This document shows, piece after piece, positions 1 through 7,000 of a stretch of 8,324 bases of DNA. Both the position numbers and the translations under genes were made by a program. Origin of the DNA: DAOUAJ01 sp034433615 (lineage in GTDB: Bacteria; Chloroflexota; Anaerolineae; DUEN01); the NCBI GenBank assembly GCA_034433615.1, contig DAOUAJ010000392.1, positions 1-8,324 on the forward strand, written 5' to 3'. The notes below the pieces were generated by a model, which was not told the origin of the DNA, searched no databases, and was given only the letters and a program-made list of their open reading frames with translations. Position 1 is the first letter of the stretch. Each line of letters starts with the position of its first letter.

Positions 1-17
1 ACAGGCTTTCAGCCTGT
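1..17. repeat. Perfect 7-bp hairpin with 3-nt loop
   Basis: ACAGGCT (1-7) and AGCCTGT (11-17) are exact reverse complements around the loop TTC. The hairpin sits 35 bases upstream of the first gene, at the window edge. There is no T-run after it, so it is not a clear intrinsic terminator. It could be the end of the preceding transcription unit, a leader structure of the first gene, or part of a dispersed palindrome. What lies to its left is not visible. Confidence 0.5.
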
Positions 18-51
18 CCAGACGGCTCAAGAATCCAAGAGGAGGTGCATG

Positions 52-1320
52 ATGAAAAGCAAATGGACATTCCTGAGCAGCCTGCTGGCTGCGGTGTTGC
101 TGGCCCTGGCCGTGGGGCCGGGGCAGGCCCAGGGGCCGCAACCGCTCCCCCTGTCAGGGCAGGGTGGGGGCCTTACCGCGGTGGGCATCACCATCCCCTA
201 CGCCGGCCGCCTGGACGACGCGGCCGGCCAGCCTGTCCCCGACGGGGCCTACAATTTCACCTTCACGTTGTACGGCGCGGAGACCGGCGGCGCGCCGCTA
301 TGGTCGGAGACCCAGGAAGGTGTGACGGTGCAGGGCGGCGCGTTCGTCGCCCTGCTGGGGAGTGTGAACGGCCTCCCCAAGGAGGTGCTGGACGGCGGCA
401 AACGCTGGCTGGAGGTCGCCGTGCAGGGGCTTGACGAGGCCAACTTCACCACCCTGGCCCCACGCCAACGCCTGAGCGTCTCTTCGCCGGCTGCACCGAT
501 CAGCCCGGCCGCCGGTGCGGCCTGCCCCCATGATCACTGGGGAGAGACGTGGGAGGGGAGCAGTGGTTCCCTCTACCTGAATAATACTGCCAGCGGCAAT
601 CAGGTATGGCTTCCCGGGCCCCTATCTGGCATTATGGCTTCCGGCACTGCCTGGGGCGGCGTGTACGGTAAAAGCGACAACAACATCGGTGTCCTTGGCG
701 AGAGCGTTAACTATTACGGTGGAGTGTTTCAGAGCAACCAAGACCAGCTCGATATGTACCTGGGTGGCAACGTGGGCCGGCTCAACTCCGATCCCTCCAA
801 CGAACATAGTCAACTGTACCTCTCCAGCAACGCCGACGTGATTGTCAAACTGGACAACGATGGCGGGGAGGACCACGCCTTCCGCATCAAGAACTCGGGC
901 GGCAGCGATGTCTTCGCCGTCAACGAGGCCGGCGACATGTGGGCCGCGGGCTTGAAATCGGCCCTGGTGAAAACCGCCCATCACGGCCGGCGCCTGCTGT
1001 ATGCTGTCGAGAGCCCTGAGGTCTGGTTCGAGGACTTGGGCACCGTCGTGCTTGTGGACGGAGAAGCGACGGTGGCCTTCGATCCCGTCTTCGCCGAGAC
1101 GGTCAATCTGGAAGAGGCCTATCACGTCTTCGTGACGCCGCTGTGCCAGGAGCCGGTGCTGCTGTTCGTCACAGCCAAGAGTGCTGCCGGTTTCACGGTG
1201 CGAGGGGTGACGCTGGATGGCGAGCCGTCCCAATGTGGCTTTGACTACCGGGTCGTTGCCAGGCGGTTGGGCTACGAGGATATCCGCCTTGAGGCGGCAG
1301 AGTGGCAAGAGGGCGAATGA
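52..1320 (+). CDS. Secreted modular fiber-like surface protein
   Basis: A 422-residue protein of unknown precise function, predicted to be exported. Two ATGs stand in tandem (49 and 52). The Shine-Dalgarno GGAGG at 41-45 is 6 bases from the second and only 3 from the first, so I prefer 52. Residues 1-27 form a signal peptide: K-rich start, hydrophobic LLAAVLLALAVG, likely cleavage after GQA. Residues about 44-145 look like the recurrent N-terminal module of bacterial fiber-like secreted proteins (IPYAGRLDDAAGQPV, FTLYGAETGGAPLW, LAPRQRLSV). Residues about 158-230 carry HDHWGETW and Gly-rich GVYGKS/GVLGES repeats, as in trimeric fiber shafts. Residues about 255-300 hold LYLSSNADVIVKLDN. Residues about 315-415 form a C-terminal module (ESPEVWFEDLG, FDYRVVARRLGYEDIRLE) that I recognise from other bacterial surface proteins. 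Unlike its neighbours it lacks the YLPLV-type tail. It is translationally linked to the next gene. Family resemblance is from memory; adhesin or appendage function is inference. Confidence 0.88.
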   Translation: MKSKWTFLSSLLAAVLLALAVGPGQAQGPQPLPLSGQGGGLTAVGITIPYAGRLDDAAGQPVPDGAYNFTFTLYGAETGGAPLWSETQEGVTVQGGAFVALLGSVNGLPKEVLDGGKRWLEVAVQGLDEANFTTLAPRQRLSVSSPAAPISPAAGAACPHDHWGETWEGSSGSLYLNNTASGNQVWLPGPLSGIMASGTAWGGVYGKSDNNIGVLGESVNYYGGVFQSNQDQLDMYLGGNVGRLNSDPSNEHSQLYLSSNADVIVKLDNDGGEDHAFRIKNSGGSDVFAVNEAGDMWAAGLKSALVKTAHHGRRLLYAVESPEVWFEDLGTVVLVDGEATVAFDPVFAETVNLEEAYHVFVTPLCQEPVLLFVTAKSAAGFTVRGVTLDGEPSQCGFDYRVVARRLGYEDIRLEAAEWQEGE

Positions 1321-1595
1321 TGAGGACACACACTCTTTCCCTTGCTGTCGTTGCCCTGCTCTGTCTGTTGCTCACCGGGCTTGTGGCAGCCCAATTGGGG
1401 GAGCCGGCGGCGCAGCACATCGTGGCGTCGGGTGTGGCCTCCGCTGAGGGTTACCGCCTGACCGGCCTGGTCTGGCAGGTGCAAGGCTCGGCGGCAGGCG
1501 GCGGCTACCTGCTGACGGTTCCGGCCAGCCCCCTGCTGCGGGGCAGCGGCTGCTGCTGCACTTACCTGCCCTGCGTGTTGCGCCATTTCCCGTAG
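1320..1595 (+). CDS. Short secreted protein with YLPLV-type C-terminal tail
   Basis: A 91-residue protein. Its start overlaps the upstream stop as TGATG (1318-1322). The alternative ATG at 1317 is 3 bases from the Shine-Dalgarno-like GAGGG (1309-1313), while 1320 is 6 bases away, the same tandem-ATG arrangement as the gene before it. Residues 1-25 form a clear signal peptide (LSLAVVALLCLLLTGLVAA). The mature part, about 65 residues, contains ASGVASAEGYRLTGLVWQV and GGGYLLTVPAS. This matches, in my recollection, the Chloroflexota pattern 'sGGG..s.gY.L.g.iGQ...g...gGgY.l' found in longer secreted proteins. A CCC cluster precedes the extreme C-terminus TYLPCVLRHFP, which resembles the tails of the large beta-helix protein and of the broken gene near the right end. 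Function unknown. It may be a minimal or shortened member of its family, probably co-expressed with the fiber-like protein. Confidence 0.75.
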   Translation: MRTHTLSLAVVALLCLLLTGLVAAQLGEPAAQHIVASGVASAEGYRLTGLVWQVQGSAAGGGYLLTVPASPLLRGSGCCCTYLPCVLRHFP

Positions 1596-1610
1596 TGGAG
1601 GTCCAGGTGT

Positions 1611-1647
1611 CCAGGTGACGGGCACTTTGAAGGTGCCCGTCACCTGG
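1611..1647. repeat. Perfect 15-bp inverted repeat (hairpin)
   Basis: CCAGGTGACGGGCAC (1611-1625) and GTGCCCGTCACCTGG (1633-1647) are exact reverse complements around a 7-nt centre. It lies 15 bases after the stop of the short secreted protein. A strong RNA hairpin would form, but it is followed by TTGGAC rather than a T-run, so it is not a canonical intrinsic terminator. It may protect the 3' end of the upstream mRNA or be a REP-like dispersed palindrome. The left arm is preceded by another CCAGGTG (1603-1609). Confidence 0.8.
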
Positions 1648-1686
1648 TTGGACGGCTCGCGAGGACAGGCAGTGCGTATAGACAGT

Positions 1687-1720
1687 CCCCCACCCCCCAG
1701 GCCGCCCCGCCCCTTCCCCC
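1687..1720 (-). other. G-quadruplex motif on minus strand
   Basis: The + strand has five C-runs of 4-6 bases: 1687-1691, 1693-1698, 1705-1708, 1710-1713 and 1716-1720. They are separated by 1, 6, 1 and 2 bases. On the - strand this is five G-runs of at least 4 with short loops, which satisfies the standard G4 pattern with a spare run. It abuts the -35 region of the regulator promoter and lies on that gene's template strand. The motif is visible in the sequence; folding and any regulatory effect are inference. Confidence 0.65.
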
Positions 1721-1757
1721 TTGCTCGGACGCCCCGTCTCTGGTATAATTTCCCTCA
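1721..1757 (+). promoter_or_regulatory. Extended -10 promoter for the regulator, leaderless start
   Basis: TGGTATAAT (1741-1749) is a perfect extended -10 (TGn plus TATAAT at 1744-1749). TTGCTC (1721-1726) stands 17 bp upstream and keeps the TTG of the -35 consensus. Seven bases separate the -10 from the A of the ATG at 1757, so transcription should begin at or within a base or two of the start codon. No Shine-Dalgarno sequence precedes this ATG, which agrees with a leaderless mRNA. Confidence 0.75.
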
Positions 1758-3697
1758 TGAGCGCGCCCATCACTGCCAGGCTGAGTTTTGCCGACCCGGC
1801 CCACCAGCCGGCCGACGAAATCCCTGCCGCCCTCCACCGCGCCGAGTTGGCCCTCAATGCCGCCCGACAGACCGGCGATCCGGCGGCTCTGGCCGCAGCC
1901 CTGGTCAACGTCGCCCGGCTGCGCTTCCGGCTTGGCCAGTACGCCGCTGCCGCCGCACTGGCCGGCGAGGCAGCCGGCCTGGCCGCCGGCAATGCGCCCA
2001 GCCGCGCCGATGCCTGGCAGGTGCTGGCCAACTGCGCCGCCGAAACCGGCGCCCTGGCCGAGGCAGAAGCCCGCTACCGCTCCGCCGCCGACCTGGCCCG
2101 CGAGATCGGCTACCACTGGGCCCACGCAGCGGCCATGCACGGCCTGGCCACCGGCGTCTACCTCCCCCGCGGCCGGTTCACCCTGGTCCTGGCTGCCGAA
2201 CAGCAGGTACGGGACATCGCCGCCAAACATGGACAGCCACAATGGCTCCTCTACCCACTGATCACCACCGCCCTGGTCTGCCAGTTGACCGGACAGCGCC
2301 CTCTCGCCCAGGCCGCACTCGACGAGGTGGCTCGCCTGGCCGCGCCCGGCTCAGTCGTGCACGGCTACCGCCTGTTCATCGCCGCCGCCCTGGCGCTGGA
2401 CGAGGGCCGGCTCGAGGCGGGGCGCGACCTGCTGCTCCAGGTGCGCTCCATCGCCGAGACCAGCGGCGAGCCCTACCTGAACATCTCAGTCCGGCTGGGC
2501 CTGAGCCGCTTCCACCGCCTGGCCGGCGATGCTCCCGGCGCCCGCGCCTGGGCCGACGATGCCCTAACCTTTGCCCGGCGCGTCGGCTACCGCCACGAGC
2601 AGGGCAAGGCGCTGATCGAGCGGGGCTGCGCCACCTTGCTGCTCCCTGCAGGCGGTGACACCGCCGCCGAGACCGACCTCCTGACCGCCATTGAGATCCT
2701 GGGAGGGCTGGGTGCCGCCTTTGACCTGGCCCGCGCCCGCTTCCTGCTGGCCGCCCTGCTCCACCACCAGGGCCGCCTCGAAGCAGCCGCTGCCTGGATC
2801 GAGGCGGCCCGAGCCATCGTCGAAGGCGGCTATGCCTTCCTCCTGGAACAGGAACGGGCGCTGGCCTTTCCCCTCCTGGCCGCCTACAAGGCCAGCCCCG
2901 ATCCGGTCCTGGCCCGCTCTTGTGCGCTCCTCCTGGAGCATCTCGGGCGCGTACCGCCCCCTGCCCTGCGCATCCTGACCCTGGGACGCTGGGAGGTGTG
3001 GCAAGGCGCACACCGTGTCCCCAAGCGTGCCTTGCACCAGCGGCGGGCCGGTGAGTTGTTGGCTCTACTGCTGCTCGCCCCTGGCTGCTGCCTGTCCTTC
3101 GACCAGGTGGCCGAGGCGCTCTTCCCCGAGCGGGAACCGGCCGCCGCCCAGGTGCTCTTTCACCACGCCACCTCAGCCCTCCGCCGCGCCCTGGAGCCGG
3201 ACCTGCCGGACAAGTTCCCCTCTCGCTACCTGGAGGTGGAGGAGGGGCAGGTGACGCTCCTTCTGCCGCCCGGCTCCTGGTTCGACCTGGAAGTGTTCGA
3301 GGCCCACTGCCGCCGCGCCGAATGGGAAGAGGCCCTGGCCCTCTGGGGTGGCGACCTGCTGCCCGATTATCGCTACGCCGACTGGGCCCTGGCGGCGCGC
3401 GAGCGGTTCACCTGCCTGTACCAGCGTGCCCTGCTGGCCGCCGGCGAGGACCGGCTGGCCCAAGGCCACTTTGAAGCCGCCCTCGACGCCTCCCGCCGCC
3501 TCCTGGCCGTTGAGCCCTGGCATGAGCAGGCCGTCCTGCTGGGCATGCGTGCCTGCATCGCCCTCCACGATCTGTCCGGCGCCCGGCGGCTCTATCTCAA
3601 ACTGGAAAAAACGCTACACGAGGAGCTGGACACCACCCCCCAGCCCGAACTCCAGGCTCTCTACCGCTCTCTTACCCCGCCCAGAATGACCGAATGA
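1757..3697 (+). CDS. TPR/SARP-type (wHTH-BTAD) transcriptional regulator
   Basis: A 646-residue predicted cytoplasmic DNA-binding regulator. Residues about 25-395 are Ala/Leu-rich helical pairs of TPR type, for example ALVNVARLRFRLGQYAAAAA and FLLAALLHHQGRLEAAAAW, a likely protein- or ligand-sensing scaffold. Residues about 404-500 form an OmpR/SARP-like winged helix: LRILTLGRWEVW, then RRAGELLALLLLAPG, FDQVAEALFPE and ATSALRRALEPDL, the last including the expected recognition helix. Residues about 509-640 form a bacterial transcriptional activator domain (FDLEVFEAHC, AARERFTCLYQRALL, LYLKLEKTLHEELDTTPQPE). The usual SARP order is wHTH-BTAD first; here the TPR region comes first and no P-loop ATPase is visible, like a MalT/AfsR-type regulator that lost its NTPase. 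The ATG at 1757 is preferred over an in-frame TTG at 1721 because the promoter overlaps that stretch. It is transcribed alone, between two clusters of secreted protein genes. Target genes are unknown; see the repeats at 3739-3758. Confidence 0.9.
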   Translation: MSAPITARLSFADPAHQPADEIPAALHRAELALNAARQTGDPAALAAALVNVARLRFRLGQYAAAAALAGEAAGLAAGNAPSRADAWQVLANCAAETGALAEAEARYRSAADLAREIGYHWAHAAAMHGLATGVYLPRGRFTLVLAAEQQVRDIAAKHGQPQWLLYPLITTALVCQLTGQRPLAQAALDEVARLAAPGSVVHGYRLFIAAALALDEGRLEAGRDLLLQVRSIAETSGEPYLNISVRLGLSRFHRLAGDAPGARAWADDALTFARRVGYRHEQGKALIERGCATLLLPAGGDTAAETDLLTAIEILGGLGAAFDLARARFLLAALLHHQGRLEAAAAWIEAARAIVEGGYAFLLEQERALAFPLLAAYKASPDPVLARSCALLLEHLGRVPPPALRILTLGRWEVWQGAHRVPKRALHQRRAGELLALLLLAPGCCLSFDQVAEALFPEREPAAAQVLFHHATSALRRALEPDLPDKFPSRYLEVEEGQVTLLLPPGSWFDLEVFEAHCRRAEWEEALALWGGDLLPDYRYADWALAARERFTCLYQRALLAAGEDRLAQGHFEAALDASRRLLAVEPWHEQAVLLGMRACIALHDLSGARRLYLKLEKTLHEELDTTPQPELQALYRSLTPPRMTE

Positions 3698-3706
3698 CCA
3701 ATGACC
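3685..3706. repeat. AATGACC heptamer repeats at regulator stop
   Basis: Three copies of AATGACC lie at 3685-3691, 3693-3699 and 3700-3706. The first two overlap the last codons and stop of the regulator gene. They resemble short heptamer repeats that spread in intergenic regions of some bacteria. The last copy forms the left arm of the stem-loop that follows. Confidence 0.6.
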
Positions 3707-3727
3707 AAGGCACAATGTGGTCATTGG
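3698..3727. repeat. 10-bp stem-loop after the regulator gene
   Basis: CCAATGACCA (3698-3707) pairs exactly with TGGTCATTGG (3718-3727) around a 10-nt loop. It begins directly after the regulator stop codon. The bases after it (GCATTTGCTG) contain no real T-run, so an intrinsic terminator is only weakly supported. It may mark the mRNA 3' end or separate the regulator from the promoter that follows. Confidence 0.65.
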
Positions 3728-3738
3728 GCATTTGCTGA

Positions 3739-3788
3739 GTGGCAGTCTTGTGGCAGTCCCATCTGCTTGAATAGGAGCAGTGGGAGTC
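3739..3788 (+). promoter_or_regulatory. Candidate SARP-type operator and promoter
   Basis: GTGGCAGTC occurs at 3739-3747 and again at 3750-3758, an exact 9-bp direct repeat with an 11-bp period. A third copy with one mismatch, GTGGGAGTC, lies at 3780-3788. Eight bases after the second copy is TTGAAT (3767-3772), a 4/6 match to the -10 consensus. SARP activators are known to bind heptamer direct repeats of 11-bp period placed about 8 bp upstream of the -10. The element follows a wHTH-BTAD gene and precedes the small-protein and beta-helix genes, so it could be that regulator's target. The repeats are seen directly; the role is inference. Confidence 0.45.
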
Positions 3789-3823
3789 GTCAGCGTTTTG
3801 TCCTGGCCCGCCATGGAGGCTTC

Positions 3824-4027
3824 ATGCGTACCATCCAGACCTTTATCCTGCGGCTACTGATCGACCCTGATGAGCCGGGGACGCTGCGCGGCGCACTTCA
3901 GCTTGTGCCAGAGGGGGATAGCCGGCCTTTCGTCGGCGAGCGGGAGTTGCTGGCCGTGTTGCATCGGCTGGTTACGCCAATTGATGATACAACTTCTGCC
4001 GGCAAGAGAACGGATGAAATGGCTTGA
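3824..4027 (+). CDS. Small 67-residue protein, function unknown
   Basis: A short cytoplasmic protein starting MRTIQTFILRLLIDPDEP and continuing TLRGALQLVPEGDSRPF, then RELLAVLHRLV. A Shine-Dalgarno GGAGG (3815-3819) lies 4 bases before the ATG. The frame is open upstream to 3701, but the RBS and the character of the sequence favour 3824. There is no convincing signal peptide or membrane segment, although residues 5-12 are hydrophobic. I recall similar 50-70 residue proteins of the form 'M+TIQTFILRLLVD.DEP..LRG.L.PV' in Chloroflexota, with no known function. The composition (mixed strand, then amphipathic helix ELLAVLHRLV) would fit a small partner or regulatory protein. It precedes the beta-helix gene by 21 bases, so the two are probably co-transcribed from the promoter near 3767. 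Confidence 0.7.
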   Translation: MRTIQTFILRLLIDPDEPGTLRGALQLVPEGDSRPFVGERELLAVLHRLVTPIDDTTSAGKRTDEMA

Positions 4028-4048
4028 AATCGGACAGGGGGTAGTGAG

Positions 4049-7000
4049 ATGGGTGTTCAGAAGACAAACAAACGGCAACTGATCGGCCTTTCGGCAGGCT
4101 CAGAGCTTGCCCTGAGCGGGGTGAAGGGGCAGGCTCTGGGGCTGAGCCTGGCGCTGGCCGCGCTCCTGCTCCTGGTCCTGGGTCTCACCGCGACGAGCAC
4201 CGGCCTGGCCGCGCACTCTGAGCGGCTCCGCACCGACCTGCAGAATTGTGTGCCCGGCCCCCACAGCGGCCCGCTCGTCGTCAGCCAGACCTGGTGCCTG
4301 GCCGACAGCCCCCACATCCTGAACGGCGACGTCACGGTCAACGCCGGCGTCGTCCTGACCATTGAAGCCGGGGTGACGGTGAAGGCCGGTGACAACATTG
4401 AGCTCAAGATGCTAGGCCGCCTGGAAGCGATAGGCACAGTTACCCAACCGATCACCCTTACCTCGGTGACCGACAGCGGGCCGTGGCAGTGGGCCGGCCT
4501 GCTGTTCGACGGCGCCTCGGCCGGCGGCGACCTGGAGCACGTGACGGTGCGCTACAGCGGCGACGGCAACAGCCTGGGGCTCAACGCCTCGGCTGTCCTG
4601 GTGCGCAACGTGGCGCCCGGCCAGGTGCGCATCGCGGCCAGCCGGGTGGTGGACAACCGCAAGGGCCTGTGGCTGATCGACAGCCACACCACCGTCAGCG
4701 ACACGCTGTTCAGCGGTGTGGCCGACGCCAACCAGTATCCGCTGGAGATCCAGGGCGCCAGCAGCGTCGTCACCCTGACGGCCAACACCTTCACCGCCAA
4801 CCCCCGCAACCGGGTGCTGCTCCAACCAGGGGCGATGATGGGCGCGGACGCGACACTCGTTCCCCAGATCGGGCTGGATGGCTACGAGCTGGCTGGCGAT
4901 TTCACCGTGCCGGCCGGCAGAACACTTGCCGTCGCCCCCGGCGTGACGGTGATGGCTGACAACAGCCGCGAGTTGCTGGTCCAGGGGCACCTGGAGGCGC
5001 TAGGCACGCCAACGCAGCCGGTTACCTTTACCTCGGTGGCAGACAGCGGGGCGCAGCAGTGGACCGGCCTGGCCTTCGATGGCGGCACCGGCCACCTGAA
5101 CTACACCACCGTGCGCTACGGCGGAGGTGGTAACAGCCTTGGGCTGGCGGCCGCAGGCGTCGTCGCCCGGAACGTGACCGCCGGGGAGGTGCTTCTGGAA
5201 CACTCCTCCTTGATCACCTCCTGCGGCTTTGTTGCCCAGGACAGCCACATGAGCTTCATCTCCTCCACCCTCTCCGGCAACGGCGGTGAAGCGTGTAGCA
5301 ATGTCCAGGGCATGCATTTGAAAGGCTCCGGCACCGTCTTTACCATGACCCACAGCCTTTTCCAGAACAATGAGGGCGGTATCCTCTTCTGGCTTGGCGA
5401 CGCCAGGGCTACGTTCGACCACAACCGCTTCATTGGCAACGGTGACGACCTATTTCCTGTGCTGAGTGTATCCAGCGCCAGCCCCGTCATCACCCTGACC
5501 CATAACCTGTTCCAGGGCAACGCTGGCGGTTTGAGATACACCGAGGGCGATGGAAAAGTCACTCTGATCAACAATGTCTTCATCGCCCAATCGACCTACC
5601 CGGCGCTAATGATCGCGACCCACCTGACCGCTATCCACAACACCTTTGCCCATAACCGGGGCCAGGAGTGCGACCCCTACTGGTGCAAACAGGAAGCCAT
5701 CTGGATCGCCTCCGATCACTACCCCGAACCTTATCGGGTCGTGTTCACCAACACCATCATCGCCGACCACATCACGGGCATAGTGCTGTGCCGCGGCCCC
5801 CTCCAGATGGACAATACCCTGTGGTACAGCAACACCGTGAACGTGTTACTCGATGCTTCCGGCTGCGGGGGTGGCGTGCTCACCGAAACTGGCCACCTGG
5901 AAGGTCCGGCGGCCTTTGCCGGCGATGGTTATCACCTCACCTGCGGCTCGGTCGCGCTGCAGGCGGGGGTAGATGCCGGGGTGGGTGATGACATTGACGG
6001 CGAAGCCCGCCCGCAGCCGGCCGGCACCATGCCTGACCTGGGGGCCGACGAATCCCCCTGCGCTGTGGCGGGTGAGTTCACTGCCGTCAAAAGCGCCCTG
6101 CCGCCGCAGTGGGTCGTCTCTCCCGATCCCGGGGCCCCCGGCGGCTACCAGGGGTACCTGCGCCAGCGCTACATGGTCAACTATCACTACCACAGCTCCC
6201 CTGCTGTTTTGCCGCCTCTCGACGTAGCCGTGACCGACACGCTGCCGGCAGAGCTGACCTTTGTCGCCGAAGATCACCAGCCGGCCATGGACTTTTCTCA
6301 GCAGGGCCAGCAGTTCACCTGGCAGACGTTGTCGCCCGTCCAGGAGGGTGAGTTCGGCTGGATCTGGATGGAAGGGGTGGATGAGGACCCCCTGGCGGGC
6401 GAAAGCCTGGTCAACACCGCCGAGCTGCAGGCGGGTGATTGGCATTTCGCTCTGGAGGCCAGCAGCCAGGTGCCGCTCTTTGCCCCGTTTCTGATCTCGC
6501 CGCAGAACGGCGAGACCTGTATTGGCCCGGTGCTGGTGCGCGGCCTGGCCCAGCCGGGCGTCACGGTGCAGGTTTTGGACGCCGCCAACAGCGTCATCAC
6601 CGAGACGGTGGCCGACGCTGGCGGCGCTTTCACCGCCACTTTTTTCTATCCCAGCGATGCCACGTGGGTCATCAAGGCGCGGGCCTGCGCCGGCGGCCCA
6701 TGCAGCGCCAGCAGCCAGCCGGTCACGCTCACGCCGCAGCAGAGTTTCTTGTGCCCGCAGACCACCTCCTGGGAGGTGGGGGACTATAGCTTCTGGTTTC
6801 GGGACCAGAGCGGTTGGCTGAGCACGCAGGACTTTCTCCTGCCCACCATCGCTGCCTACAATCTTACCACCACCTTGCGGGTCGTGATCAGCACCCACTG
6901 GCTGGACCTCCCCCTGGGCCGGGGCCAGTCGTGCAGCGACCCCTTGGTCTGGGCGACCTACGACGGGCAGGGGGCCATCCTGATTGACAAGCGGCAGATC

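Noticed and set aside
1284..1297. CCGCC-TTGA-GGCGG hairpin near the end of the fiber-like gene
   Set aside because: Only 5 bp and inside a well-formed coding stretch (IRLEAA); likely a by-product of GC-rich codons, though it could modestly affect coupling to the next start.
622..1329. 235-codon - strand frame opposite the fiber-like gene
   Set aside because: Antisense shadow without ribosome site or recognisable family; the + strand product is well supported.
1721..1756. TTG start at 1721 extending the regulator by 12 residues
   Set aside because: The stretch holds the -35 and extended -10 elements, has no ribosome site, and would precede the predicted transcription start.
1615..2658. 347-codon + frame overlapping the regulator gene
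   Set aside because: Pro/Arg-rich shadow translation; the other frame encodes convincing TPR repeats, and the first codons simply read the hairpin at 1611-1647.
3739..3788. CRISPR-like or phage attachment repeat interpretation of GTGGCAGTC copies
   Set aside because: Units are only 9 bp with a 2-bp gap, and there are no spacers, cas genes or integrase; an operator-like role fits better.
3701..3823. Upstream in-frame extension of the small protein to 3701
   Set aside because: It would translate through the stem-loop and direct repeats and has no ribosome site; GGAGG at 3815-3819 supports the ATG at 3824.
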